In this document: one piece after another, positions 42,480 through 53,945 of the stretch
How positions within the stretch are numbered: the first letter of the stretch is position 1
Layout of the letters: every line of letters begins with the position of its first letter
Source of the DNA: Saccharopolyspora ipomoeae
Lineage (GTDB): Bacteria; Actinomycetota; Actinomycetes; Mycobacteriales; Pseudonocardiaceae
DNA: 64,000 nt
Assembly: GCF_029952525.1 (NCBI RefSeq)
Contig: NZ_JASAOF010000001.1
Location: forward strand, 124,001-188,000
Reading direction: 5' to 3'
Notes under the pieces: model-generated
The model's input: only the letters and a program-made list of their open reading frames with translations
What the model was told of the DNA's origin: nothing
Databases searched by the model: none
Program-made: the position numbers and the translations under genes

Positions 42480-43910
42480 GTGGTGGAGGACGCTCTCGCG
42501 CCGTCGCGGGGATCGGGGAACGGCCTGCGAACGCAGCTGCTGCGGCGCAAGCCCGTCGCCGATCTCGTCGCCGACAGCGGGCGGGGTCAGGGCGGGGAGC
42601 TGCGGCGCTCGCTGGGGTTGTGGCAGCTGACGATGCTCAGCGTCGGCGCCACGCTGGGCACCGGCATCTTCGTGGTGTTGGGCGAAGCCGTGCCGCTGGC
42701 CGGCCCCGGTGTGGCGCTGGCGTTCGTCATCGCCGGCGTCACCGCGCTGCTCTCGGCGCTGTCCTACGCCGAGCTGGCGGGCATGATCCCGGTCGCGGGC
42801 TCCTCGTACTCCTACGCCTACGCGACGATGGGCGAGCTGGCGGCCTGGGTGTGCGGCTGGTGCCTGATGCTGGAGTACGGCGTGTCGGTCGCGGCCGTGG
42901 CGGTCGGCTGGGGCCAGTACGTCAACGAGCTCCTCCAGCTGCTGGTGGGCGTGTCGCTGCCGGAGTCGCTGAGCGCGCCGCCGGGCGACGGCGGAATCCT
43001 CAACGTGCCGGCGGCCGCGGTGGTGGTGCTGGCGATGGTCGCGCTGCTGGGCGGTGCGCGGGAGAGCGCGCGGGTGAACACCGCGATGGTGCTGATCAAG
43101 ACGGCGACGCTGGTGCTGTTCTGCGTCCTGGCGTTCACCGCCGTGCAGGACGGCAACTTCTCGCCGCTGCTGCCGCTGGGCATGGGCGGGGTGAGCGCGG
43201 CGGCGGGCAAGCTGTTCTTCTCCTACATCGGTTTCGACGCCGCTTCCACCGCCGGGTCCGAGGCCCGCGACCCGCAGCGCGACCTGCCGCGCGCGATCAT
43301 GCTGTCTCTGGTGCTGGTCACGGTGCTGTACTGCCTCGTGGCGCTGGCCGCGGTCGGCGCCATGCACTGGACGGAGTTCGAGGGCACCGAGGCGGCGCTG
43401 AGCAAGGTGCTGGGCGGCACGACGGGTTCGATCCTGCTGTCGGCGGGCGCGATCGTCGCGGTGGCCAGCGTGGTGCTCACGGTCCTGTACGGGCAGACCC
43501 GGATCCTGTTCTCGATGTCGCGGGACGGCCTGGTGCCGCCGATGTTCTCGCGGATCCACCCGCGCACCGGCGTGCCGCGGGCGAACACGCTGCTGGTGTC
43601 GGGCTTCATCGCGGTGCTCGCCGCGGTGGTCCCGCTCGGCGAGCTCGCCGACGCCACCAGCATCGGCACCCTGTTCGCGTTCGCCCTGGTCAACCTCGCG
43701 GTGGTGGTGCTGCGGCGCCGCAGCCCGGAGCTGCACCGCTCGTTCCGCGCCCCGCTGGTGCCGCTCGTCCCGGCGCTCGGCGTGCTGTCCTGCTGCTACC
43801 TGATGTTCAGCCTCGGCGCACCGACCTGGCTCGCCTTCGGCGCGTGGATGCTCCTCGGCCTCGGCGTCTACTTCGCCTACGGCAAACGCCATTCCGGTCT
43901 GGCGAGCTGA
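42480..43910 (+). CDS. APC-family amino-acid permease, cationic amino acid transporter type
   Basis: 476 residues from a GTG at 42480 with ggagg just upstream (a second GTG follows immediately). CAT-type N-terminus (LRTQLLRRKPVADLV), LWQLTMLSVGATLGTGIFVVLGEA at helix 1, SSYSYAYATMGELAAWVCGW, and KLFFSYIGFDAASTAGSEARDPQRDLPRAI; about 12-13 helices. Imports amino acids, perhaps basic ones. Standing alone with a long upstream region. Confidence 0.88.
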   Translation: MVEDALAPSRGSGNGLRTQLLRRKPVADLVADSGRGQGGELRRSLGLWQLTMLSVGATLGTGIFVVLGEAVPLAGPGVALAFVIAGVTALLSALSYAELAGMIPVAGSSYSYAYATMGELAAWVCGWCLMLEYGVSVAAVAVGWGQYVNELLQLLVGVSLPESLSAPPGDGGILNVPAAAVVVLAMVALLGGARESARVNTAMVLIKTATLVLFCVLAFTAVQDGNFSPLLPLGMGGVSAAAGKLFFSYIGFDAASTAGSEARDPQRDLPRAIMLSLVLVTVLYCLVALAAVGAMHWTEFEGTEAALSKVLGGTTGSILLSAGAIVAVASVVLTVLYGQTRILFSMSRDGLVPPMFSRIHPRTGVPRANTLLVSGFIAVLAAVVPLGELADATSIGTLFAFALVNLAVVVLRRRSPELHRSFRAPLVPLVPALGVLSCCYLMFSLGAPTWLAFGAWMLLGLGVYFAYGKRHSGLAS

Positions 43911-43944
43911 GCCCCACCACGGGGGCCGGTTCGGGGTGGCGCTC
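43909..43944 (+). terminator. terminator hairpin of the amino-acid permease gene
   Basis: GAGC-C-CCACC (43909-43918) pairs with GGTGG-C-GCTC (43935-43944), nine base pairs around a single C-C bulge with a 16-base loop. It begins inside the stop codon. No U-run. Confidence 0.55.
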
Positions 43945-44043
43945 AGGGATGTTCCCGATGTCGCCCGGCGGTTCGCGGCGCAGTGTTGATCGACGTGGAT
44001 CGCATCGCGATACGCGAAATCGGTTGACATCGGAGGAGATTCT

Positions 44044-44370
44044 TTGACCGACACACCGAAGAGCGACGTCACGCCACCGCGCGGTGCGCGTGCCGTCGTC
44101 CAGGTGACACCCAATCCCGTGACCGAACCGAACCAGGAGGTCACCATCACCGGGCACTGCGGCGGCGGTACCGGGCTGCGGGCCGTCTTCGCCGGGCTCA
44201 CCGACAACCAGGTGCTCGAGGACATCACGATCGTCGAGGCCGGCCCCGAGGAGTTCGAGGCGAGGGGCAGGTTGCGCCACGGCATCGGCCACGGCGCGGG
44301 CCCGGTCGTCGTCGACTGCGGCGGCGAGCTCGGAACGACCATCCTGGTCACCAGGGTCAAGCACGAGTGA
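44044..44370 (+). CDS. hypothetical protein (108 aa)
   Basis: Starts at a TTG at 44044 with ggaggag five bases upstream. No signal peptide; the segment VVQVTPNPVTEPNQEVTITGHCGGGTG resembles the opening strand of Ig-like or bacterial surface beta-sandwich domains, with two cysteines (HCGGG and VDCGG) that could pair. Probably all-beta. Family not recognised. Confidence 0.6.
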   Translation: MTDTPKSDVTPPRGARAVVQVTPNPVTEPNQEVTITGHCGGGTGLRAVFAGLTDNQVLEDITIVEAGPEEFEARGRLRHGIGHGAGPVVVDCGGELGTTILVTRVKHE

Positions 44371-44487
44371 CCCCAGCGCGTGGCCGGTGAGGTGGGGCCG
44401 ACCGGGCCCCACCTCACCGCAGCGCCCGTCGCGTCGCGGCACGTACGGTCGGGGGGGGAGGACGAACCCGACGAGAAGGGCGGCGCG

Positions 44488-45579
44488 TTGCGCAAGGTCA
44501 AGGACCTCACCGGACCGGGAATCACCGACCACCTGGGCATCGGCGGCACCGACCTGGGGGTCACCGCGGTCGCGCCGGACGGCAGACTGGTGGCGGTGTT
44601 CGGCGACACCTTCGACCGGGCCGGTGTCGGCGGCCCGGGCTGGCGCTCGCCGGTGGTGGTCTTCGGCGACGCCGGCAGCGCGCGCAGCGGCATCCGGTGG
44701 ACGGGTTCGCTCGGCCCGCGCAGCGACTACGCCGACCAGGCGCTGCCCTACCAGCACGATTCGGTGATCCACGGTCGTCCGGTCTCGACCGTGCTGCCGA
44801 CGGACCTGATCACCGTCGGCCGCGAGATGTTCCTGCACGTCATGGTGTGCCAGGGGCTGGGCAACGTGCACTGGACGGAGATCCACCGCTCGGTCGACAA
44901 CGGCGAGACGTGGCAGCACACCGGCGCCACCTGGCCCGGCGACGCGCACGGCGGGCTGTTCCAGATGCTGACCTGGGAGCTCGGCGATGACGGCTTCGTC
45001 TACGCCTTCTCCACCGGGTTCCAGCGCGACAAGGGCCTGATCCTGCAGCGGGTGCCCGCCGACCGGATGACCGATCCCGCCGCGTGGCAGGGCTGGGGCT
45101 TCCGCGACGGCCGGTGGGCGTGGGGCAACCCGCCGACGGTCGCGCTCACCGGCGCCTACGGCGAGCTGTGCCTGCGCCGGGTCGAGAACCGCTGGCTGCT
45201 GGCGCTGTTCAACGCGGGCGACTACCGGATGGACGTCCTCAACCTGGACGGCCCGACCGCGAACCTCTACGAGGCGGTCCGGGGCACGGTCCTGCACGGC
45301 TGCGCGTGGGGTTGCGAGGACCACGAGGCCGGTCACGTCGCGCAGCTCTACGGCGGCTACATCGTCCCCGGCTCGACGCTGGACGACCTGCACCTGGTGG
45401 TGAGCCAGTGGAACACCGAGCGGAACTGGCCCTACCGCGCGATGCAGTTCGCGGGCACCGCTCCCCGCCCGGGCGACCGGCCGCTGGCACCTCCGCCGCC
45501 CCCGGGTGAGAGCGGCGGTCCGCTCAAGGACGCCCTGCTGAAAGGCGCGGGGAAGCTCGCGAAGCGCTTCCTGCCGTGA
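44488..45579 (+). CDS. DUF4185 domain-containing protein
   Basis: 363 residues from a TTG at 44488 (gagaagg upstream); a GTG at 44380 would add 36 residues that look unlike the family. DUF4185 marks: KVKDLTGPGITDHLGIGGTDLGVTAVAPDGRLVAVFGDTF, LPTDLITVGREMFLHVMVCQGLGNVHWTEIHRSVDNGETW (one Asp-box turn), AWGNPPTVALTGAYGELCLR, and LYGGYIVPGSTLDDLHLVVSQWN. A five-bladed-propeller fold related to glycoside hydrolases. No export signal is visible with this start. Confidence 0.75.
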   Translation: MRKVKDLTGPGITDHLGIGGTDLGVTAVAPDGRLVAVFGDTFDRAGVGGPGWRSPVVVFGDAGSARSGIRWTGSLGPRSDYADQALPYQHDSVIHGRPVSTVLPTDLITVGREMFLHVMVCQGLGNVHWTEIHRSVDNGETWQHTGATWPGDAHGGLFQMLTWELGDDGFVYAFSTGFQRDKGLILQRVPADRMTDPAAWQGWGFRDGRWAWGNPPTVALTGAYGELCLRRVENRWLLALFNAGDYRMDVLNLDGPTANLYEAVRGTVLHGCAWGCEDHEAGHVAQLYGGYIVPGSTLDDLHLVVSQWNTERNWPYRAMQFAGTAPRPGDRPLAPPPPPGESGGPLKDALLKGAGKLAKRFLP

Positions 45580-45602
45580 CTTCCAGCACCGGCGGACGTA
45601 GG

Positions 45603-45616
45603 TTACTGGCGGGTAA
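45603..45616. promoter_or_regulatory. candidate TetR-type operator TTACTGGCGGGTAA
   Basis: TTAC/GTAA arms with a six-base GC-rich centre, 16 bases before the start of the DUF4442 gene. In actinomycetes, regulators of fatty-acid and acyl-CoA metabolism often use TTAC-N6-GTAA-like sites, which fits an acyl-CoA hotdog gene. The regulator is not in the window. Confidence 0.45.
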
Positions 45617-45632
45617 TATAGCCTCTCGGGTC

Positions 45633-46109
45633 ATGAGCTCCCAGACTCCGACCCACGCGCTGTGGACCAAGCTGTCCGGCGTCCCCGGCGGCCGCGCCCT
45701 GTTCTCGCTGAGCGTGAGCCTCAAGGCCCCGTACTTCCGGACCGTGCTGCCCTCGATCCAGGAGATGGAGCCGGGCCGCTGCGTGGTCACCTCGCCCAAG
45801 TGGTGGGGCGTGCACAACCACATCGGCACCTACCACGCGATCGCCGCGTGCAACCTCGCCGAGGTCGCGATGGGCATGGTCGCCGAGGCCACCGTGCCCA
45901 CCTCGCACCGCTGGCTGCCGAAGAAGATGCAGGTCGACTACGTCGCCAAGGCCGAGACGAGCATGCGGGCCGTGGCCGAGCTGGAGTCGATCCCGGAGTT
46001 CGGCGACGAGGGCCAGGAGGTCGACGTCCCGGTCAACGTCCACGACAAGCACGGCAAGGTCGTCGTCCGCGCCGTCATCACCATCTGGGTCACCCGCAAG
46101 AAGAGATGA
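45633..46109 (+). CDS. DUF4442 hotdog-fold thioesterase-like protein
   Basis: 158 residues from the ATG at 45633. DUF4442/PaaI-like hotdog: MEPGRCVVTSPKWWGVHNHIGTYHAIAACNLAEVAMGMVAEATVP, with HNHIGT at the active-site turn. Probably acts on an acyl-CoA or acyl carrier in the cytosol. Standing alone under a TTAC...GTAA element. Confidence 0.78.
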   Translation: MSSQTPTHALWTKLSGVPGGRALFSLSVSLKAPYFRTVLPSIQEMEPGRCVVTSPKWWGVHNHIGTYHAIAACNLAEVAMGMVAEATVPTSHRWLPKKMQVDYVAKAETSMRAVAELESIPEFGDEGQEVDVPVNVHDKHGKVVVRAVITIWVTRKKR

Positions 46110-46183
46110 ATCGTCCCGTTCCCGCCTGAACTCCCCCGCCGCCCGGGTACCGTGCGTCGAGGTGTTCCGGCAGGGAGGCGGCC

Positions 46184-46546
46184 GTGGCGGTGCGCAGCGG
46201 GAAGAGGCGGTGGCCGTGGGCGGCGGCCGCGACGGGTTCGGTGCTGGTTCTCGGGCTCGCCGGGTGGTGGTTGACCGGCCAGGTCACCGATTTCGCCCGC
46301 AGGCCGCTGTCCGATCAGGACAGCCTGGCCAGCGTGACCAGCATGGTCATCGGGGCGGCGGCGCTGCTGGTGGCGCTGGCCTCGCTGGTGGTGGCCGTCC
46401 TCCAGCTGCGCGCGGACCGGAAGCCGGAATCCTCGGGCGGCTCGGTGCAGATCGGCACCGCGGAGGACCGCGGTCGGCTGTTCATGGTCTCCGGCGGTGA
46501 CGTGCACGTCCACGAAGCCGACGAGCACCGGCAGGACCCGTCGTGA
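46184..46546 (+). CDS. small two-helix membrane protein with C-terminal VSGGDVHVH tag
   Basis: 120 residues from a GTG at 46184 (ribosome site agggagg). Helix 1 at about 11-31, helix 2 at about 52-75, then a cytoplasmic tail ending RLFMVSGGDVHVHEAD (99-113). The tail resembles the tag at the N-terminus of the AfsR-like STAND protein at 38649-41015 (NVSGGIHFHG). Its stop overlaps the start of the large NTPase gene (GTGA), so the two form one unit. A membrane effector or anchor for the NTPase is a reasonable guess. Confidence 0.7.
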   Translation: MAVRSGKRRWPWAAAATGSVLVLGLAGWWLTGQVTDFARRPLSDQDSLASVTSMVIGAAALLVALASLVVAVLQLRADRKPESSGGSVQIGTAEDRGRLFMVSGGDVHVHEADEHRQDPS

Positions 46547-49302
46547 CCGACGAGCACCGTCCGGTGCACCAGGAAGTCCGCGTCGAGGGCGGTTTCGGCT
46601 ACGGCGTGATCGGCGCCGACCTGCACGTGTTCGCCGACCGCGGACCGGTCTACGTGCTGGAGGAGTTCCGGCCGCCGACCGAGCCCGACCCGGCCTGGCT
46701 GGTGGAGATGCCCAGCCGGATGCTCAACGCGCGCCACGAGATCGTCGAGTTCACCGGCCGCCAGGACGAGCTCGACCAGCTCCGGCGGTGGCGCGGGACC
46801 GGCCCTCGGCTGGCCGCGCGGTGGCTGCACGCACCGGGCGGGCAGGGCAAGACGAGGCTGGCGGCGCGCTTCGCGGAGGACTCGATCGAGGCCGGCTGGA
46901 AGGTCGTCACGGCGACGCACGGGCCGGGAACCGTGCTCCCGCCACCCGGCAGCCAGGACCTGCGCACCGACGGCGCGAACGGGCTGCTGCTGATCGTCGA
47001 CTACGCCGATCGCTGGCCGCTGACCCACCTGACCTGGCTGCTCAGCAACGCCCTCCTGCACCGCAGCGGCGTTCCCGCGAGGGTTCTGCTGCTGGCCCGC
47101 AGCGCCGACGTCTGGCCCGCCGTCCGGGCCGCGCTGGCCAACCACCAGGCGGGCACCTCGGCGCAGCGCCTGCCGGAACTCCCCGACGACACCGGCCTGC
47201 GCGGCGAGATGTTCGACGCGGCCCGCGAGAGCTTCGCCCGGCGCTACGGCATCGAGGACTCGGGGGCGATCGAACCGCCCGGACCGCTGGGCGCTCCCGA
47301 TTTCGGGCTGACGCTGGCCGTGCACGTGGCCGCGCTCGTCGCGGTCGACGCCCGCCACACCGGCCGCAGGCCGCCCGCCGACATGGCGGGCCTGACCATC
47401 TACCTGCTCGATCGCGAGCACCTGCACTGGACGAACCTCTTCGAGGAGCGGGGCCTGCGCATTCCCCCGGCGGTGATGAACCGGACGGTGTTCACCGCCG
47501 CGCTCACCGGTCCGGGCCCTCGGGCCCCGGCGACGGCCGTGCTGGAGTCGCTGGATCTCGCGCAGCCCGCCGAGCAGGTCCTCGACGATCACGCGCTGTG
47601 CTACCCGCCCGCCGGGCCCGCGAACTCGGCGCTGGAGCCGCTCTACCCGGACCGGCTCGCCGAGGACTTCCTCGCCCTGACCCTGCCCGGCCACGACGCC
47701 GACTACCCGGCCCAGGACTGGGCCGCTCCCACCACCGCCACCCTGCTCGACGGCCCCCAACACCCCGACTACACCGGCCATCTCGCGGACACCGGCCATC
47801 TCGCGCGCGGCATGACGTTCCTCGCCGCAGCGGCGCAGCGCTGGCCGCACGTCGGGCCGCGGCACCTCTACCCGCTGCTGCGGGAGTCACCCCGCTCGGC
47901 GGTCGCGGCCGGGAGCGCGGTGCTCAGCGCGCTGGCGGACCTCGACGACGTCGAGCCCGATCTCCTCGAAGCGATCGCGGCGCACTTCCCGCGCGGACGG
48001 CGGGCCGACCTCGACGTGGGGATGGCCGCGGTCGTGGTTCGACTCGCCCCGCACCGGCTGCGCACCGCCGACCTGCCCGCGGAGTACGACGTGCACGCCG
48101 AGGTCGGCGCGCGGCTGGGCAACGCGGGCCGCCACCAGCAGGAACTCCCGGCGCGGCAGCAGGCCGTGGCCGCGGCGCGACGGCTGGTCGACGGCTCGAC
48201 GACCCGGCGTCAGCGGCTCCTGGCCGATCGCGCGCTGACCACGTCGCTGCGGGATCTGAGCCGGTGCCTGCACCACCTGCAGCGCGACGGCGAAGCCCTC
48301 GACGCGGCGGCCGAAGCCGTCGCCACCGCCCGCCGGGTCGCCCGCGCCGCGCCGGGCGCGCACGACGCCGAGCTCGGCCACGCCGTCTACGCCCACGCCA
48401 AGGCGCTGTCGAACCTCGGACGGCGCCGGGAAGCGCTGGCGGAGCTGCAGGAGGCGGTGGCTCTCTTCCGGGATCTGGCGGCGCGGGATCGCCGCTACGA
48501 GAAGGACCTGGCGGTCCACCTGACCGCGCTGGGCGCGACCCTCACCGATGCCGCGCGACCGGCGGAAGCGGTCGAGGTCAGCGCGGAAGCGGTCGGCGTG
48601 CTGCGGAGGCTGGCCGAGACCGACCCCGCCGCCCACCGGGTCGAGCTCGCGGAACTGCTGCTGCACCTGGGGAATCGGCTGAGCCAAGCGGGTCGGCCCG
48701 AGGCCGCCGACGTCGCGACCGAAGCCGTGGAGGCGTACCGCGAGCTGGCCCGGCTCAACCCGGCCGCCCACGAACCGATGCTCGCCCGAGCGCTCCAGTC
48801 GCAGGGGCCGTGCCTGGCCAGGGCCGGGCGGCTGCCCGAGGCGCTGGCCGCGCTGGAGGAATCGGTGGCGGTGCTGAGCCGGCTCGCCCGCGCCGTCCCC
48901 GCCTCCTACGAGCCGCGGCTGATCGAATCCTCGCTCGTGCTGGCTGGTTTCCTGTTCTTCGACGGGCAGCAGGAGCGGGCGCTGGGCATCCAGCACGAGC
49001 AGCTCGCCGCGTACCGGCGGCTCGTGCGCGGCGATCCCGACGCCCACGAGCACCGGTTCGCGGTGCTGCTGCTGAGCTTCGCCGGGCAGTGCGCCGGGAT
49101 GCCGGACGGGACCGACCGGGCGCTGGCGGCCGTGCGGGAGGCGCTCGCGCTGTGCGAGCGGCGACCGGCCGACGTGCCGGTGGTCTTCCACGGCATGTTC
49201 ACCGAGGCGGGGCGCGGCGTCCGGGAACGCCTCGAACAGCAGGACCGGCACGCCGAATCGGCCGAGCTGCGCGCGAGGATCGCTGCGCTGACCGGCCTTT
49301 GA
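46543..49302 (+). CDS. large P-loop NTPase with tetratricopeptide repeats (STAND-like)
   Basis: 919 residues from a GTG at 46543. N-terminal VRVEGGFGYGVIGADLHVFADRG (13-34) is a variant of the VxGG-HxH tag. P-loop APGGQGKTRLA (97-107), Walker B GLLLIVDYADRW (147-158), an arginine-rich sensor region, then from about 540 to 900 tandem TPR-like helices (LTTSLRDLSRCLHHLQRDGEALDAAAEAV, YAHAKALSNLGRRREALAELQEAV). The order tag-NTPase-TPR is that of STAND signalling proteins, including several phage-defence and programmed-death systems. Coupled to a small membrane protein. Confidence 0.75.
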   Translation: MTDEHRPVHQEVRVEGGFGYGVIGADLHVFADRGPVYVLEEFRPPTEPDPAWLVEMPSRMLNARHEIVEFTGRQDELDQLRRWRGTGPRLAARWLHAPGGQGKTRLAARFAEDSIEAGWKVVTATHGPGTVLPPPGSQDLRTDGANGLLLIVDYADRWPLTHLTWLLSNALLHRSGVPARVLLLARSADVWPAVRAALANHQAGTSAQRLPELPDDTGLRGEMFDAARESFARRYGIEDSGAIEPPGPLGAPDFGLTLAVHVAALVAVDARHTGRRPPADMAGLTIYLLDREHLHWTNLFEERGLRIPPAVMNRTVFTAALTGPGPRAPATAVLESLDLAQPAEQVLDDHALCYPPAGPANSALEPLYPDRLAEDFLALTLPGHDADYPAQDWAAPTTATLLDGPQHPDYTGHLADTGHLARGMTFLAAAAQRWPHVGPRHLYPLLRESPRSAVAAGSAVLSALADLDDVEPDLLEAIAAHFPRGRRADLDVGMAAVVVRLAPHRLRTADLPAEYDVHAEVGARLGNAGRHQQELPARQQAVAAARRLVDGSTTRRQRLLADRALTTSLRDLSRCLHHLQRDGEALDAAAEAVATARRVARAAPGAHDAELGHAVYAHAKALSNLGRRREALAELQEAVALFRDLAARDRRYEKDLAVHLTALGATLTDAARPAEAVEVSAEAVGVLRRLAETDPAAHRVELAELLLHLGNRLSQAGRPEAADVATEAVEAYRELARLNPAAHEPMLARALQSQGPCLARAGRLPEALAALEESVAVLSRLARAVPASYEPRLIESSLVLAGFLFFDGQQERALGIQHEQLAAYRRLVRGDPDAHEHRFAVLLLSFAGQCAGMPDGTDRALAAVREALALCERRPADVPVVFHGMFTEAGRGVRERLEQQDRHAESAELRARIAALTGL

Positions 49303-49309
49303 GAACGCG

Positions 49310-49344
49310 GACGAGCCCCCGTCCGGAGCGGACGGGGGCTCGTC
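49310..49344. terminator. strong bidirectional terminator
   Basis: Perfect 15-bp stem GACGAGCCCCCGTCC (49310-49324) / GGACGGGGGCTCGTC (49330-49344) with a five-base loop, between the convergent NTPase and katG genes, 8 and 19 bases from their stops. Confidence 0.85.
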
Positions 49345-49362
49345 GGTGCTACGAGGTCCGGA

Positions 49363-52031
<2,669 letters not shown>

Positions 52032-52053
52032 GAGATCCACCCTGCCGCATTTT

Positions 52054-52068
52054 CTTGAACTAATCAAG
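52054..52068. promoter_or_regulatory. candidate FurA operator
   Basis: CTTGA-actaa-TCAAG, a perfect 5+5 inverted repeat in an A+T-rich pocket 23 bases upstream of the furA start. FurA autoregulatory sites in actinomycetes are A+T-rich dyads in the same place. Confidence 0.6.
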
Positions 52069-52176
52069 TCAAGGATTCGGCGTGTCCCCGTCCGGGTGAT
52101 CCGGATGGGGCCCGCGGGACGTGTGAGGGGCGCGGGGACTCCCCCGCGCCGCACGCGAACAGGAAGCGAGAACCCC

Positions 52177-52821
52177 GTGCCCGAACCAGGTTTTGCACCC
52201 GGCGCGCTGGACACCGACGGCGATCCGAAGTGGATCACGGAGCTGGCCTGCGCCGATCCCAACCACGTCCTGCACGTCGTCCGCGGCCTGGACCCGAAGG
52301 CCGCGCTGGAGGTCATCGGCGCCAAGCCGCACCTGATCCAACGCTGCGAGCTGCCCGCGAGCAAGCCCGACGACTGGACCTCGCTGCCCGGCCTGGCGCT
52401 CGGGATCGACCCGGGTACGTCGGCCGCCCTGCTCGCGGGGAGCGTCGGCGGGTGGACGTTCGTCTACGACGACTCCGGCCACACCGACTCCGAAGCCGCC
52501 GAGGCGCTGTCGGCGTCCGGCCGCACCGCCGCGACCAGCGTGTTCACCATCAACGCCGACGCGAGCATGACCTACTTCGCCGACGGCGAGGAGCTCGCCT
52601 GGATCAACGTCGACGACCTCACCGAGGAGGACGTCGCCGACTTCCCCGATGAGCTCCGGGCCGCCTTCGAGACGGCGGGCGTGGTGGAGCAGGACTACCT
52701 GGAGCCCGGCGACTTCGACTACGCCGTCACCATGCGCGCCACCTGCGCCCTCGCCGGACTCACGGCCCTCACGATCGAGGACCTCCGCGCCCTCCCCCTC
52801 CTCGGAGCCGCCTTCGGGTGA
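52177..52821 (+). CDS. DUF6461 family protein
   Basis: 214 residues from a GTG at 52177, behind aggaagcgag. The pattern ALLAGSVGGWTFVYDDSG...TAATSVFTINADASMTYFADGEELAWINVDDL is that of the actinomycete family I know as DUF6461, often linked to polymorphic-toxin immunity or conflict loci. Acidic and cytosolic. Divergent from furA and convergent with the siderophore-binding gene, with the first 72-bp hairpin element 14 bases after its stop. Confidence 0.7.
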   Translation: MPEPGFAPGALDTDGDPKWITELACADPNHVLHVVRGLDPKAALEVIGAKPHLIQRCELPASKPDDWTSLPGLALGIDPGTSAALLAGSVGGWTFVYDDSGHTDSEAAEALSASGRTAATSVFTINADASMTYFADGEELAWINVDDLTEEDVADFPDELRAAFETAGVVEQDYLEPGDFDYAVTMRATCALAGLTALTIEDLRALPLLGAAFG

Positions 52822-52835
52822 TCTTCGCTCGACAA

Positions 52836-52907
52836 GGGGCGGTTTTTCCTCGAACTGACCGGGCAAAACGGACTTCGATCATGGGTGATTCGAGGAAAAA
52901 CCGCCCC
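52836..52907. repeat. 72-bp hairpin element, copy 1
   Basis: Perfect 19-bp arms GGGGCGGTTTTTCCTCGAA (52836-52854) and its reverse complement (52889-52907), separated by 34 bases. It lies between convergent genes and may act as a terminator. A second copy with the same loop length occurs at 55741-55814. Confidence 0.92.
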
Positions 52908-52954
52908 CTGCCCGGGAACTCCCACCGCGAGACCACCGCGGGACGCAGAACGGG

Positions 52955-53899
52955 TCACGTCGCGGCGGCGGCTTCCAGGGACGGGAGGAACTGGTCGAGG
53001 GCGTACGGGAGGGACAGCGGTGACGGGGTGTTGAGACCGGCGATCGTCGGGTAGGCGAGCACCTCGACCGTGCCCGGGAGCTGGGCGAAGCCCGGGATGC
53101 CCGAGAGGGCCGAGCGATCTCCTCCGGTCACGAGGAAGGCGACGAGGTCCGCGCGCAGCAGGTCCACGCGCTCCGGGCTGACCCTGATCCGCGCCTGGTG
53201 GGTGGCGGTTCCCGCCTCGACGACCGGCGGGTGGATGCGCATCCCGAGCGAGCGGAAGAGCTGCGTGGCGCCGTCGTCCTCGTCGGCGACGAGGTAGATC
53301 GCGTCGCCCACCACGTACCGCCCCATCGCGAACGTCTTGCCGCGCAGCCCCGGCAGGCGCCGCGCGGTCTCGGCGATGCGGCCCTCCACCGAGGACACCA
53401 CCCGCTCGGCGTCGGCGGGCCGGTCGAGGAACCGGCCCGCCGTGCGCACCAGGTCCTGCCAGGCCGGCACCGAGTCGGCCTGGGACGGCGCGGCGATCGT
53501 GGGCGCGACGCGGGACAGCAGCCGGTAGGTCGCCGGATCGGTGATCGCGTAGGACGACACGATCAGATCCGGCTGCAGCGCGAGGATCCGCTCGACCGGC
53601 ACGCCGCCCGCGACGTCGACGCCGACGGCGTCCGGACCGAGCCGCTCCCACGGGACCTGACCTGCCGGCATCATCCGGTCCACGCCGTAGCCGACGGGCT
53701 GCACCCCGAGCGAGAGCAGCACGTCGGTCCACTGCCGGTCGAGGCTCACCACGCGCTTCGGCACGTGGTCGATCGTGGTGGTCCCGAAGCGGTGCTCGAC
53801 GGTGACCGGCGAGGCGAGCGCCCCGCCCCCGGAGTCGTGCCCGGCGGGCGCGCAGGCGGTGACGCCGAGCAGGACTAGGAACAGTGCGACCAGCCTCAT
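52955..53899 (-). CDS. iron-siderophore ABC transporter substrate-binding lipoprotein
   Basis: 314 residues. Signal peptide with lipobox LGVTAC (C16), then a Fe-siderophore periplasmic-binding fold: RVVSLDRQWTDVLLSLGVQPVGYGVD, VERILALQPDLIVSSYAITDPATYRLLSRVAPT and the C-terminal LPYALDQFLPSLEAA. It delivers a ferric siderophore to an ABC permease; no permease or ATPase genes are adjacent, so it is an orphan receptor. A Fur/DmdR site was not seen. Confidence 0.87.
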   Translation of the reverse strand: MRLVALFLVLLGVTACAPAGHDSGGGALASPVTVEHRFGTTTIDHVPKRVVSLDRQWTDVLLSLGVQPVGYGVDRMMPAGQVPWERLGPDAVGVDVAGGVPVERILALQPDLIVSSYAITDPATYRLLSRVAPTIAAPSQADSVPAWQDLVRTAGRFLDRPADAERVVSSVEGRIAETARRLPGLRGKTFAMGRYVVGDAIYLVADEDDGATQLFRSLGMRIHPPVVEAGTATHQARIRVSPERVDLLRADLVAFLVTGGDRSALSGIPGFAQLPGTVEVLAYPTIAGLNTPSPLSLPYALDQFLPSLEAAAAT

Positions 53900-53945
53900 G
53901 ACCGGTGAGGCTAGCCCCGCTCCGATCTCCCGGGAACCCGGAAGA

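Noticed and set aside
42405-44693. Very long minus-strand open frame over the permease and following genes
   Set aside because: Composition is Arg/Pro/Gln/His-rich with no domain, the typical antisense shadow of high-GC coding sequence.
46543-49302. Assignment to a named antiphage system such as Avs
   Set aside because: The P-loop and TPR order fits STAND proteins generally, but no specific effector or sensor domain could be recognised by eye.
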